Positions 9,807 to 18,912 are shown, counted from the first letter of the stretch. The stretch is DNA of 59,491 bases from UBA4421 sp002704225 (GCA_902556425.1 CACDWG010000015.1:1-59491); one strand, 5' to 3'. The notes: generated from the letters alone by a model not told the origin. Program-made: numbers and translations.

Positions 9807-9847
9807 TGAGCTGCGGCGGGACTGATAAGCTGCGGCGGGATTAACAG
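9791..9847 (+). repeat. 19-bp tandem repeat, about three copies, spanning the antiporter stop codon
   Basis: Copies at 9791-9809, 9810-9828 and 9829-9847 share GCTGCGGCGGGA; the first two are identical over 17 of 19 positions and the third is decayed at its end. The antiporter stop TGA (9804-9806) lies inside copy 1, and copies 2 and 3 each carry a stop-like triplet at the corresponding place. It most likely arose by local slippage duplication of the gene end. Confidence 0.85.
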
Positions 9848-9853
9848 GCTGCG

Positions 9854-10834
9854 TTAGAGGTGTAGTACTCCTCGACCCACCATTTGACCGGCCAAAATGC
9901 GATCAATCGCATCGGAAAGTGTGTCTAGGGTCAGCACTTCTTCCAGATCCGACAAGTCCATAAGCCAGTCTGTCGCCAGACGCTGCCAGATGGCGGCTTT
10001 TTGATCGATAGGCAACTGCACGGAATCGATGCCCAACAGGTTCACATGACGCAAAATAAAGGGCAGTACAGAAGCGCCAAAGGTGGGCGCGGCAACCAAG
10101 CCACAGGCCGCCAAACTACAACCGTAGCGCAAACTTTTCACTCCGTTGAACAGTATGTCGCCACCTACCGTATCCAAAACACCGCCCCAAGTTTCCGCTA
10201 GCATCGGCTTATCCGCGCCTGCAGCTGCTTCTTCACGACTGATTACGCTGCTCGCGCCCAAGGATTTAAGCCAGGCGGTTTTTTCCGCCTTGCCGGTGAC
10301 AGCCGTCACTTCATAACCCAACTGGGCCAATAATTTAACGGCTACAGAGCCTACGCCACCTGTTGCGCCGGTGACCAGCACTGGCCCGGACGCAGGTGTC
10401 ATCCCCGATTGCTCCAGCTTTTGAACGCACTCCGCGGCGGTAAATCCTGCCGTACCGATGATCATGCTGGAGTGCAGAGTCAGACCGGACGGACATTTAA
10501 CCGCCCAATCTGCGGGAATACGAATCCGTTCGGCATAGCCGCCGGGGGTTCCCATGCCAAGATCAAACCCAATGGCAATGACTTCATCGCCGACCGCAAA
10601 ATCACCGTGGCTGGATTCCAGCACAACCCCTGCCGCATCAATGCCCGGAGTATGCGGGAAGTTGCGCGTCACGCCAGGATTGCCTGTGGCTGACAAACCA
10701 TCTTTGAAATTCAACGAGGAGAATTTCACCTCGATCAGCAGTTCGCCCGCTGGCAGGTCGCTTTCCTCACGACTCACAATACTGCGGCTGAATCCCGCTT
10801 CGCCTTTTTCTACTCGAAACGCTTTAAAACTCAT
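9854..10834 (-). CDS. acuI: Acrylyl-CoA reductase / YhdH-family zinc-free MDR oxidoreductase
   Basis: Medium-chain dehydrogenase/reductase of 326 residues, the length of E. coli YhdH (324). The family reduces acrylyl-CoA to propionyl-CoA with NADPH and detoxifies acrylate, for example from DMSP breakdown in marine bacteria. Visible are the GroES-like N-terminal fold with SSLNFKDGLSATG (about 39-51), TPGIDAAGVV, and the nucleotide-binding glycine motif VLVTGATGGVGSVAVKLL near 152-169. No structural zinc cysteine cluster is present, as expected. It begins 11 bases after sohB and is probably co-transcribed with it. The exact substrate here is inferred from the family. Confidence 0.85.
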   Translation of the reverse strand: MSFKAFRVEKGEAGFSRSIVSREESDLPAGELLIEVKFSSLNFKDGLSATGNPGVTRNFPHTPGIDAAGVVLESSHGDFAVGDEVIAIGFDLGMGTPGGYAERIRIPADWAVKCPSGLTLHSSMIIGTAGFTAAECVQKLEQSGMTPASGPVLVTGATGGVGSVAVKLLAQLGYEVTAVTGKAEKTAWLKSLGASSVISREEAAAGADKPMLAETWGGVLDTVGGDILFNGVKSLRYGCSLAACGLVAAPTFGASVLPFILRHVNLLGIDSVQLPIDQKAAIWQRLATDWLMDLSDLEEVLTLDTLSDAIDRILAGQMVGRGVLHL

Positions 10835-10845
10835 GACCTCTCCTA

Positions 10846-11973
10846 CTACTTTCTAACAAATTCCAACATATGATTTACGCGGTCCAAGGCACCATTGGCT
10901 TTATCAAGCAACCGATCCAAGGGCTTCTTCACTTCAACCCAGGCAACGCTGTAGACATCGCGCTCTTGGCATTGATCACTCACATACTCGTCACTGGTGG
11001 CCAATGCATCCACTAGGCGCAAATCCAGCGCCCGTGAGCCATACCACGCTTCACCAGTCGCTACAGCCTCGATGTCGAGTTCTGGCCGGTTATCCACCAC
11101 GAATTCCTGGAACAGGGTGTGCACCTCTTCAAGCTCTTCTCGAAATTTTTCTCTCCCCTCGTCAGTATTTTCGCCCAGCAAGGTCAAGGTTCGCTTATAT
11201 TTACCCGCGGTCAGCACCTCTACGTCCACATCGTTTTTCTTGAGCAAGCGATGCACATTGGGCACCTGCGCCACAACGCCAATACTGCCAATGACGGCAA
11301 AGGGTGCAGCAACGATCTTATTCGCCACCGCGGCCATCAGGTATCCGCCACTGGCCGCAACGCGATCCACCAAAGCGGTTAGAGGAATGCCCTTGGACCG
11401 TATGCGCATCATTTGCGAGGCCGCCAAACCGTAGCTGTGCACCATGCCTCCGGGGCTTTCAATGCACACTACCACTTCATCCTGGGGCTGGGCCATGGTC
11501 AGTACCGCGGTCACTTCAATGCGCAAATGCTCGACCGCGGAAGCGGCCACGTCGCCGTCAAAGTGGATGACGAAGGTGCGAGGCTTGCTGCCGTCGGGAA
11601 TCGACGCGATTCCGTCGCCAGCCGAATCAGCCTCGGGAGCGTCATCTGTGCTGGACTGCTCAACCGCTTTGACGGGTTCCTTTTGGCCCTGCTTTTTGGC
11701 GTCCCGTTTAGCCGCTTTCTTTTGTTCTGCCTTTTCAGCCTTCAGTTCGGATTTGTGCTGCTTTTTGGCCTGATCCGATGTCAGCAGATGGCTTTCCATA
11801 GAAAAGCGTAGATCGCGAATTTGCTCGTTGAGCTTCTGAACCTGAAGGTGCCCTTGACTGCCGGATTGGGCCCGGCTGCCCAGCGAGGCCAAAAAAGACG
11901 CCACCACGATAAAGCCGATCACAAGCGTTACGACCTGGCCTAGAAACATCAGGTATTCGTACAAAAAGGTCAT
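10846..11973 (-). CDS. sohB: Inner-membrane serine protease SohB (peptidase family S49)
   Basis: 375 residues. Residues about 9-31 form a membrane anchor; a Lys/Glu/Gln-rich, probably coiled, linker follows (about 60-105); the S49 protease domain begins near 130. The candidate Ser/Lys dyad is Ser208 (VAASGGY) and Lys260 (AGKYKRT). SESPGG-like text appears as IESPGGMVHSYG at 171-182. SohB is a putative periplasm-facing protease that can suppress loss of DegP in E. coli. It is the first gene of a likely two-gene operon with the acuI-type gene. Confidence 0.9.
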   Translation of the reverse strand: MTFLYEYLMFLGQVVTLVIGFIVVASFLASLGSRAQSGSQGHLQVQKLNEQIRDLRFSMESHLLTSDQAKKQHKSELKAEKAEQKKAAKRDAKKQGQKEPVKAVEQSSTDDAPEADSAGDGIASIPDGSKPRTFVIHFDGDVAASAVEHLRIEVTAVLTMAQPQDEVVVCIESPGGMVHSYGLAASQMMRIRSKGIPLTALVDRVAASGGYLMAAVANKIVAAPFAVIGSIGVVAQVPNVHRLLKKNDVDVEVLTAGKYKRTLTLLGENTDEGREKFREELEEVHTLFQEFVVDNRPELDIEAVATGEAWYGSRALDLRLVDALATSDEYVSDQCQERDVYSVAWVEVKKPLDRLLDKANGALDRVNHMLEFVRK

Positions 11974-12165
11974 TCGGTTTCAGCCTTATCAGAGGGGGTG
12001 CTACTTTAGCGACAGGTCACGGTTATCGTCTACAGCGGATCCACCCGGATCGGCGACCAGGTCATTCGAAAAAATCGTCTTGAATACTGCCAGCGAGCTT
12101 TGCTAGTTTCTCCGCCGCGATCAGGTACTGGTTTGGGCCTGATGCCGTTTCACACGGAGGCGTTA

Positions 12166-12471
12166 GTGCGGGATTTTTTGCTGGACAATTTTTTAGACTC
12201 TGCGGCAACTGAGCTGGAAATGGATGTCGAACTACGTTTTCCTAACGAAAGCGTGTTCTTCGACATACGCAACGGCACCCTCACCTTCCCTGATATCAAA
12301 GAAGCGGAACTCATCCTGTACTTCGAATCATCGGCCCAAGCCCAGCGTTTGTTCGCTGGGCGAGAGGATATGGTCACCGCCTTTATGCGCGGCCAAATAC
12401 GCTCGAATGGCCATCTCATTTGGGTATTTCAGACGTTCGCGGCATTTGGCAAGCATGCGGCATCGGCATAG
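12166..12471 (+). CDS. Small SCP2-like (sterol carrier fold) protein
   Basis: About 101 residues. The C-terminal part resembles the SCP2 sterol-transfer domain: LILYFESSAQAQRLFAGRED followed by AFMRGQIRSNGH, matching the family pattern of a low-affinity helix then a GK/GQ-x-x-x-x-G strand. SCP2-like domains bind lipids or acyl-CoA; the role here is unknown. GTG at 12166 is chosen because GGAGG lies five bases upstream (12156-12160). ATG at 12142 (eight residues longer) and TTG at 12100 are alternatives without a good ribosome site. The gene is divergent from sohB and convergent with nudC. Confidence 0.65.
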   Translation: MRDFLLDNFLDSAATELEMDVELRFPNESVFFDIRNGTLTFPDIKEAELILYFESSAQAQRLFAGREDMVTAFMRGQIRSNGHLIWVFQTFAAFGKHAASA

Positions 12472-12479
12472 CACCCTCG

Positions 12480-13307
12480 CTAAAGCTGCCCCAAAAACTC
12501 CTCGATCAACCAGCCGGAAATTGCTGTCTTGGGTGGTGTCTGCGGCATGCTGTCCTTAGTAAACCACTGAGCATCGGCAATCTCTTCAGGCTGGCATACA
12601 ATGTCCCCGCCGGCGTATTCCGCGTGAAACCCCAGCATCAGTGAATTGGGAAATGGCCAGCTTTGTGAGCCAAAGTACTTCAGATTCTGCACCTTCAAGC
12701 CTACTTCTTCGAACACCTCTCGATGCACCGTTTGCTCTATGGACTCACCGGGCTCAACGAATCCTGCCAGCGTGCTGTACATCTTAGCCGGCCAGTTGGC
12801 GTTTCGTGCCAACAGCATCTCTTCCCCCTTCGTCACCAGCACGATGATACTTGGAGACAGCCGTGGGTAATTGATGTGGCCACAGCTTTCGCAATGCATC
12901 GCGCGATCCTGACTGTGAAGCTGCATTGGCGACCCGCAGCGCCCGCAAAACTGGTGCGTGTCATGCCACTCAATGATCTGTTGAGCGCGTCCTGCAAGAT
13001 AAAACAACGACTGCGATGTTCGACCCAACAATCCTCGCAAGGGCATCAATGCATATCCCTCGGGCACTGCGCCGGCGGCACGCAGCGCAAAACAGGGCAT
13101 ACTACCGTGGTGACCTAGGAAGTGTTTGCTTTTGACCTCCGCATCAAACCATCGAAAATCGTCTGCGGTAATCGGTTCCGGTGCGCCCTGCACAGTCTTG
13201 CAGACCAGTTCTCCCCGGATGAAGACGAAATACCAAGCATCACTGCTGTCTGCGCCGTCTGGCATGATGTGATTTGCAACAAACTCGTCTTGATCTTTGG
13301 GCCACAT
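12480..13307 (-). CDS. nudC: NAD(H) pyrophosphatase NudC (Nudix)
   Basis: Hydrolyses NADH/NAD+ to NMN(H) and AMP, and in E. coli also removes NAD caps from RNA. From ATG at 13307 it has 275 residues (257 in E. coli). Zinc-ribbon ligands are Cys121, Cys124, Cys139 and Cys142. The Nudix box begins at Gly182 (GFVEPGESIEQT, then REVFEEVGL), and the NudC-specific SQSWPFPNS follows at about 214. The frame continues 28 codons upstream to a TTG at 13391, but that part has no conserved features; AAAGG about ten bases before ATG 13307 supports the shorter form. Confidence 0.92.
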   Translation of the reverse strand: MWPKDQDEFVANHIMPDGADSSDAWYFVFIRGELVCKTVQGAPEPITADDFRWFDAEVKSKHFLGHHGSMPCFALRAAGAVPEGYALMPLRGLLGRTSQSLFYLAGRAQQIIEWHDTHQFCGRCGSPMQLHSQDRAMHCESCGHINYPRLSPSIIVLVTKGEEMLLARNANWPAKMYSTLAGFVEPGESIEQTVHREVFEEVGLKVQNLKYFGSQSWPFPNSLMLGFHAEYAGGDIVCQPEEIADAQWFTKDSMPQTPPKTAISGWLIEEFLGQL

Positions 13308-13557
13308 AGGCAATGTACCTTTCTGTAATTTCGCTCGAAGCGCGTAAATGTAATTTTTTAGTAGCCGCAGAGCATAGCGACACCAAGGCAATTACGCACG
13401 AGATCATACGCTTTGCAATTTAAGCCACTTGCCCCTCTTACCCAGAGCAAGCTATCTTCCTCTTTTGGATATCGCGCGAATCGTTCTGCAATGATCGGTC
13501 GGGCGTTGAAAAAGAATAAAAGATTCCCGTTCATCAAAGACACATCAAGGACTTTCA

Positions 13558-15015
13558 ATGCAAACAACGATGAATGCGTTCACCCAGAATTTTTTGGGGC
13601 ATGCACCGGATTGGTATAAACAAACGATTGTCGGATTTCTGGTTCTGAACCCTATCCTTCTTTACATCGCGGGCCCCTACATCACAGGTTGGGTACTGGT
13701 ACTGGAATTTATCTTCACCCTAGCAATGGCGTTGAAGTGTTACCCGCTTCAGCCAGGCGGGCTGCTCGCCATTGAAGGGGTGGTCATGGGTATGACGTCT
13801 CCGGGCACGGTCTACCACGAAGTTGTCGCCGCTTTTCCGGTGATTCTTTTGCTGGTCTTTATGGTGGCTGGCATCTATTTCATGAAGGAACTGCTGCTTT
13901 TTACCTTCACGAAGGTCCTGCTCTCCATTCGCTCGAAGACCCTGATCTCGTTCCTGTTCTGCTTTATTTCAGCATTTCTGTCGGCATTTCTCGACGCCTT
14001 AACCGTGACCGCTGTCGTGATCAGTGTCGCAGTCGGCTTCTACTCGGTATACAAGAACGTTGCTGACCAACAGACCGGCGCAGAGGACTCTGACTTCGAA
14101 AAGTTTCGCGCTTTCTTGCGAAATCTTCTGATGCATGCTGCCGTGGGTACCGCCTTGGGCGGCGTCTGCACAACGGTAGGCGAGCCGCAGAACCTGTTGA
14201 TCGCCAGCTACACCGAATGGAATTTCGTCGAGTTCTTTCTGCGTATGGCTCCGGTGACCATGCCAGTACTCGTCGTTGGTTTGATCACCTGCATCTTGCT
14301 GGAAAAAACCAAAATATTCGGCTACGGGGCTCTGATGCCGGAACGTGTCCGAGAGATTCTCGTGGAATACGATCAAGCAGAAGCGGCCAAGCGCACCGAT
14401 CGCGACAACGCCCGTTTGGTTATTCAGGCGGTCTCGGCGGTCATTTTGATCCTTGCCTTGGGCTTTCACGTGGCCGAAGTTGGTCTCATCGGCTTGACCA
14501 TTATTGTACTGCAGACCGCTTTTAATGGCGTGGTTGAAGAGCACGATTTGGGCAAAGCCTTTGAGGAGGCCCTGCCCTTCACGGCACTGTTGGTCGTGTT
14601 CTTTGGCATCGTTGGCGTGATCCATGATCAACACTTGTTCTCGCCTGTGATCGCCTACGTGCTTTCGCTGCCCGAAGAGGCGCAACCCGGCATGTTCTAC
14701 ATTGCTAATGGCCTGCTATCAGCGATCAGCGATAACGTCTTCGTCGCAACGGTTTACATCGGCGAGGTCAAGCAAGCGTTTACCAATGGCGTGATTACTC
14801 GTGAGCAATTTGATGCGCTGGCGGTGGCGATCAACACCGGCACCAACATACCCAGTGTGGCTACGCCGAATGGTCAGGCTGCCTTTTTGTTCCTGCTAAC
14901 GTCTTCCATCGCGCCACTGATCAACCTCAGCTACATGCGCATGGTAACGATGGCACTCCCCTACACGATCACTATGGGAATCACGGGTTACATCGCGGTG
15001 ATCTATATGATTTGA
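13558..15015 (+). CDS. nhaB: Na+/H+ antiporter NhaB
   Basis: Polytopic inner-membrane antiporter that expels sodium in exchange for protons; expected in marine bacteria. 485 residues (513 in E. coli), with about twelve hydrophobic segments. Recognisable stretches are FLSAFLDALTVTAVVISVAVG (here residues about 138 onwards), GTALGGVCTTVGEPQNLL near 197 and SDNVFVATVYIGEVK near 393. ATG at 13558 has AAGGA at 13547-13551 six bases upstream; a second ATG four codons later is less well placed. A strong terminator follows the gene. Confidence 0.94.
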   Translation: MQTTMNAFTQNFLGHAPDWYKQTIVGFLVLNPILLYIAGPYITGWVLVLEFIFTLAMALKCYPLQPGGLLAIEGVVMGMTSPGTVYHEVVAAFPVILLLVFMVAGIYFMKELLLFTFTKVLLSIRSKTLISFLFCFISAFLSAFLDALTVTAVVISVAVGFYSVYKNVADQQTGAEDSDFEKFRAFLRNLLMHAAVGTALGGVCTTVGEPQNLLIASYTEWNFVEFFLRMAPVTMPVLVVGLITCILLEKTKIFGYGALMPERVREILVEYDQAEAAKRTDRDNARLVIQAVSAVILILALGFHVAEVGLIGLTIIVLQTAFNGVVEEHDLGKAFEEALPFTALLVVFFGIVGVIHDQHLFSPVIAYVLSLPEEAQPGMFYIANGLLSAISDNVFVATVYIGEVKQAFTNGVITREQFDALAVAINTGTNIPSVATPNGQAAFLFLLTSSIAPLINLSYMRMVTMALPYTITMGITGYIAVIYMI

Positions 15016-15038
15016 CGATTTTAGGTCGCCAAAAGCAG

Positions 15039-15077
15039 AAGCGCTGTTGATCCGAACGGGTTACAGCGCTTTTTTTT
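15039..15077 (+). terminator. Rho-independent terminator after nhaB
   Basis: Nine-base-pair perfect stem (AAGCGCTGT at 15039-15047 with ACAGCGCTT at 15063-15071), a 15-base loop and a run of eight T at 15070-15077. It lies 24 bases after the nhaB stop and ten bases before the dnaQ stop on the other strand. Confidence 0.9.
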
Positions 15078-15086
15078 GCGTCTGAT

Positions 15087-15806
15087 TCAGCGTCGCCAAA
15101 GCGTTTGCCCGTCGCTGTGTTGATCCATCAATTCAAGCATGGCCTCATGAGCGGCCAGTTCTTCTGGCCTAGCCTGCACTACCCGTAATTTCTCGGTCTC
15201 CAAATGTATCGACTGCTGGTTGGATTCCGACTGACTTTTTTGCTCTTGATCCACGCCACTGGAAAACATTTGTGCCTGCCCGCCCGTCATGAGCAAATAG
15301 ACATCCGCCAGAATTTCAGCATCCAATAGCGCGCCGTGGAGGTCACGCTGGGAGTTGTCCACCATGTAGCGTCGGCATAAGGCATCCAGACTGTTTTTCT
15401 GTCCCGGATGCTTTTGCCGCGCTAGGACTAAGGAGTCCGTGATATCGCAAACCGCATCCACACGCTCGGGAGAGTCAGCTCCCTGACCGCCCAGCCGATC
15501 TACCTCTGCGTTCAAAAATGCGATGTCAAAAGGCGCGTTGTGAATCACCAGCTCGGCGCCTCGGAGAAACGTATCCAGTTCCGGCCAGACGTCAGCAAAC
15601 CGAGGCTTATCGGCTAGAAAGACTTCGGTGATGCCATGCACTTCTTTCGCGCCGTCATCAATCGCACGATCTGGGTTGATGTACTTATGGAAGGTCCGCC
15701 CTGTGAGGCGACGGTTAACTACCTCAACCGCTCCAATTTCAATAATTCGATGGCCATTGAGAACCTCGAGGCCCGTGGTTTCTGTATCCAGTACCACCTG
15801 CCTCAT
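15087..15806 (-). CDS. dnaQ: DNA polymerase III epsilon subunit (3'-5' proofreading exonuclease)
   Basis: 239 residues (243 in E. coli). ExoI motif with Asp7 and Glu9 (VLDTETTGLE), ExoII around HNAPFDIAFLNAEV (about 91-104), ExoIII with HGALLDAEILADVYL (about 156-170). The C-terminal tail, about residues 180-239, is the polymerase alpha-binding part and is only weakly conserved, as usual. It proofreads replication errors in the replisome. It overlaps rnhA by four bases, so the two are translationally coupled; the dnaQ-rnhA pair is conserved, often divergent in enterics and co-directional here. Confidence 0.94.
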   Translation of the reverse strand: MRQVVLDTETTGLEVLNGHRIIEIGAVEVVNRRLTGRTFHKYINPDRAIDDGAKEVHGITEVFLADKPRFADVWPELDTFLRGAELVIHNAPFDIAFLNAEVDRLGGQGADSPERVDAVCDITDSLVLARQKHPGQKNSLDALCRRYMVDNSQRDLHGALLDAEILADVYLLMTGGQAQMFSSGVDQEQKSQSESNQQSIHLETEKLRVVQARPEELAAHEAMLELMDQHSDGQTLWRR

Positions 15807-16249
15807 CGGGCGGCCTGCATAGCATCGATCGCGACATTGGCTGCTTCGTCGACCAACTCATTTTCGCGATGTCCGCTGTGGCCCTTGACCCAATGCCACT
15901 CAACATCATGATTTGCCACGGCCGCGTCCAGACGCTGCCAAAGCTCCTGATTCTTTACCGGCTGGCGTTGAGACGTTTTCCACCCATTGCGCTTCCAACC
16001 ATGAATCCACTGGGTGATGCCCTGCCGGACGTATTGGGAATCGGTAGTCAAACTGACCGTCGAGTGCGATGCGAGTTGCTCCAAGCCCTGAATTGCCGCC
16101 ATCAGTTCCATTTGGTTATTCGTCGTCTGAGGCTCTGCACCAGCGTACATCTGCTCGACTCCGTCCTGCCGCACCAAGGCCGCCCAACCACCAGGTCCAG
16201 GATTGCCTCGGCATGCGCCGTCGGTGAATACTTCTATCGTCAATGTCAT
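15803..16249 (-). CDS. rnhA: Ribonuclease HI
   Basis: Degrades the RNA strand of RNA-DNA hybrids. 148 residues, with all catalytic residues at the E. coli positions: Asp10 (FTDGACRGNPGPGG), Glu48 (NQMELMAAI), Asp70 (TTDSQYV), His124 (GHSGHRENE) and Asp134 (VDEAAN). It sits between the methyltransferase gene (seven bases upstream) and dnaQ (four-base overlap). Confidence 0.96.
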   Translation of the reverse strand: MTLTIEVFTDGACRGNPGPGGWAALVRQDGVEQMYAGAEPQTTNNQMELMAAIQGLEQLASHSTVSLTTDSQYVRQGITQWIHGWKRNGWKTSQRQPVKNQELWQRLDAAVANHDVEWHWVKGHSGHRENELVDEAANVAIDAMQAAR

Positions 16250-16256
16250 GCTCCGA

Positions 16257-17165
16257 TTAATGCTCAGTTCGTTTCAGGTTGACTCGGGCCGTCGGCGCAA
16301 GCACCAGCTTACCCCGACCCGGTTTCGTTCTCGTACTTTCCCGCCCAACCAGTGTGCCACCTTGCCGAGTCTTGCAGGCGGAGACGATCACAATACCTCC
16401 TATCGGCAGTCGTTTAATGACCTGATCAATTAGCCGCTTTGCACTCGCTAGCGTCGGCGCGAGCAGCTCAAAACCCCACAGGGGTTTAGCGCTGGCTTTC
16501 AGTGAATTAACCACAGACCATTGAGCCATGCGCTGCCCCAGCGTGGCAAGAGACGGCCCTATAAGTGGCGCGGTAATTGAACGATATTCAGGCTTTTGCA
16601 CCTGCTTGAGATTCAACAAGGCAAGCCAATCCAACAAACGTGTCGGGCTGATGAATTTCTGCCCCCAAAGCGGATTTGCGCTTGATCGCGCACTCCACGC
16701 GCGAAGCCCTGACAGACTGATCGGATTGAACGCACAAATCACCAGTCGTCCTCCCGGCTTGAGGACTCGTTCAACCTCTCGAATACACGCCCGTGCATCA
16801 GGAGCGCTTTCAAGGGCATGATGCAGCACCACGCCATCAAGAGATGCGCTCGCGAATGGCAGGCTGCCACTGCATACCTGCAGACGCGTAATGTCTCGCA
16901 TCTCCGGACGTCCTTTGGGACTGTTTAGGCAAGAAGCGTGAATTGGTAAGCGAACCATACATCGGCCAAGACTCTGGGACATACTCGTTTGTTCACCAAT
17001 CCAAAGAACGGACTCACCGTAAAGCCCCCGCAGCACAGGATGCAGCAGAGATGACTCTTGTTCGATCAAGCGCTGGCCGAGTCTGCTGTCCCACAGTGCG
17101 TTCTGCTCGCTACCACCGAGGTCATTGCGACTCTGGTTACTGCCATTGGGATTCGCTGCGCTCAT
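16257..17165 (-). CDS. Class I SAM-dependent methyltransferase, YafS-like
   Basis: 302 residues. A central methyltransferase domain shows LPFASASLDGVVLHHALESAPD (in parts, about residues 99-120), EVERVLKPGGRLVICAFNPISLSG (about 127-150 in parts); motif I itself is weak (ESVLWIG near 51). Its place upstream of rnhA and dnaQ matches the YafS family of E. coli and its Pseudomonas counterpart. The substrate is unknown. ATG at 17165 has AAAGGG close upstream. In other gammaproteobacteria gloB usually sits next to this gene; it is missing here. Confidence 0.8.
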   Translation of the reverse strand: MSAANPNGSNQSRNDLGGSEQNALWDSRLGQRLIEQESSLLHPVLRGLYGESVLWIGEQTSMSQSLGRCMVRLPIHASCLNSPKGRPEMRDITRLQVCSGSLPFASASLDGVVLHHALESAPDARACIREVERVLKPGGRLVICAFNPISLSGLRAWSARSSANPLWGQKFISPTRLLDWLALLNLKQVQKPEYRSITAPLIGPSLATLGQRMAQWSVVNSLKASAKPLWGFELLAPTLASAKRLIDQVIKRLPIGGIVIVSACKTRQGGTLVGRESTRTKPGRGKLVLAPTARVNLKRTEH

Positions 17166-17310
17166 ACCCTTTACCCGATAGCGCCGGAACCTGATAATAT
17201 CGCCGGCTTGTCTATTCTCATCCTTTCTAGGCTACATCAACATCAAGTTCCTTAGCTACACTTTTACCCGCAGGCTGATCCTTAGGGCAGCCATCCTTTG
17301 GTCAATCGCC

Positions 17311-18891
17311 TTGCTTGGCGGCTGCGTTGCGGCGGGCGATCCCCCAGTGACGCCTCCAACGACAAGTGATCTTGAAGCAAATCGCGTTCAACGTGGCGAC
17401 CAACCCACTCAAAATCCAGTGGTCACCAATGACGCTGCGCCGCTTACCGCCAACACCCAGCGCTTGAGCGAAGCACCCGAATCCGACGAGAGCCCTAGCT
17501 CTGAGCAAGAGACCATCCCTGAGCCCAGTCTTTGGCAGGTCATGCGCCCGCAAATGACTCTCGACCACCAAACCGATGAGAAACGCGTAGGTCAGCAGCT
17601 GCGCTGGCTGCAAAACCACCCGGAATACTGGGAACGGCTGGCGCCACGCATGCAGCGCTACCTCCCATACATTTTGCATGAGGTTTCTGAGCGAAATCTG
17701 CCGGCAGAGTTAGCGCTACTACCGGTGATCGAGAGCGCCTTAGACCCGTACGCTTTTTCACCCTACGGTGCCAGCGGACTGTGGCAATTCATGCGACCGA
17801 CGGCGAAGCAGTACGGCCTACAAATGAACAGTCACTACGACGGACGTCGTGATGTCATCGCTTCGACCCACGCTGCGCTCGACTTTCTGGAGGATCTACA
17901 TCGGCGTTTTGACGATTGGTCTTTGGCACTGGCCGCATACAATGCCGGCGGCGGAACGGTTTCTAAAGCCGTCAGAAGCGGAAAGACCAAAGACTTTTTC
18001 GCCCTGCGCCTGCCTAGAGAGACTCAAGCCTATGTCCCTCGGCTACTGGCAATTTCCGCCGTTGTCGCAAACCCCCAAGCATTCGGTATCCAGTTGCCCC
18101 CGGTTGAAAACGTCGACCCTTTGAGGGAGGTTGTGTTGCCATCCCCTTTCGACGTTGCCGTCGTGGCTAAGGTCTTGGCTTTAGAGGTTGCTGAGATCTA
18201 CGACTTCAACCCCGCCCTGCGCAGCTCACAGTGGTCGAGCCAGAGTCCGTTAAGGCTAATGCTACCCAGTGACTGGGACGGCGGAACAGATCCTATAGCC
18301 GAAGCGACACGGCGTCTGATGGACATCGCCCCAGATGAGCGAGTCGCTTGGCGAGAGGTGATCGTGCAAAGCGGCGACACGATAAGCGAAATAGCGGAGA
18401 CCTACGGTGTCACCAGCCATACACTCAAAGTCTTCAACAACTTGGAAAGCGACCTGCTTCAGATCGGCCAGACACTTCGGGTGCCCGGCCCCAGCGCGAT
18501 CAATCAACCGAGCAAAGCGGGCAAGACACTCTATGTCGTGCGCACCGGCGATTCGCTTTGGAAAATCGCTAAGCAAGCCGACGTCAGCGTTGCCTCCTTG
18601 GTCAAACTGAATCAGATCGGGCCTAGAGATATTCTACGAGTCGGCCAGAAAGTCTTGATTCCCGGCGCGACAACAGCCTCTTCTAACGCGCCGGCATCAA
18701 GCATAGAACCTGTGCCCTCCAAGGTGCGGAAGATTCAGTACCGAGTGCGGCGCGGCGATTCGTTAAGCCGAATCGCTCAACGCTTTCGTATTCGAGTGAG
18801 CGACATCGTGTCGTGGAACAACATGAATCCAGAGCGTTACTTGCAGCCAGGCGAAGGCCTGACCCTCTTTGTCGACGTTATTGGTGGTTAG
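17311..18891 (+). CDS. mltD: Membrane-bound lytic murein transglycosylase D (lipoprotein)
   Basis: Cleaves peptidoglycan glycan strands to 1,6-anhydro muropeptides; an outer-membrane lipoprotein. The first canonical start is TTG at 17311 (526 residues). Numbered from there, the SLT domain has catalytic Glu141 (LLPVIESALDPYAFSPYGASG in parts) and LALAAYNAGGGTV near 209. Three LysM domains follow (about 349-394, 408-453 and 474-520). The frame stays open back to 17182, and translation of 17230-17310 gives a basic-hydrophobic stretch ending in the lipobox LLGGC, a perfect lipoprotein signal, but without ATG, GTG or TTG. The real start is therefore probably a rare codon (ATC or CTG) near 17236-17275; see findings. 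Confidence 0.88.
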   Translation: MLGGCVAAGDPPVTPPTTSDLEANRVQRGDQPTQNPVVTNDAAPLTANTQRLSEAPESDESPSSEQETIPEPSLWQVMRPQMTLDHQTDEKRVGQQLRWLQNHPEYWERLAPRMQRYLPYILHEVSERNLPAELALLPVIESALDPYAFSPYGASGLWQFMRPTAKQYGLQMNSHYDGRRDVIASTHAALDFLEDLHRRFDDWSLALAAYNAGGGTVSKAVRSGKTKDFFALRLPRETQAYVPRLLAISAVVANPQAFGIQLPPVENVDPLREVVLPSPFDVAVVAKVLALEVAEIYDFNPALRSSQWSSQSPLRLMLPSDWDGGTDPIAEATRRLMDIAPDERVAWREVIVQSGDTISEIAETYGVTSHTLKVFNNLESDLLQIGQTLRVPGPSAINQPSKAGKTLYVVRTGDSLWKIAKQADVSVASLVKLNQIGPRDILRVGQKVLIPGATTASSNAPASSIEPVPSKVRKIQYRVRRGDSLSRIAQRFRIRVSDIVSWNNMNPERYLQPGEGLTLFVDVIGG

Positions 18892-18912
18892 CCGGGTCGG
18901 TTGAGCGCGGTA

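Noticed and set aside
9791..9847. Tandem repeat as CRISPR or att site
   Set aside because: The units are directly adjacent with no spacers and sit at a gene end between core genes, which suggests slippage duplication.
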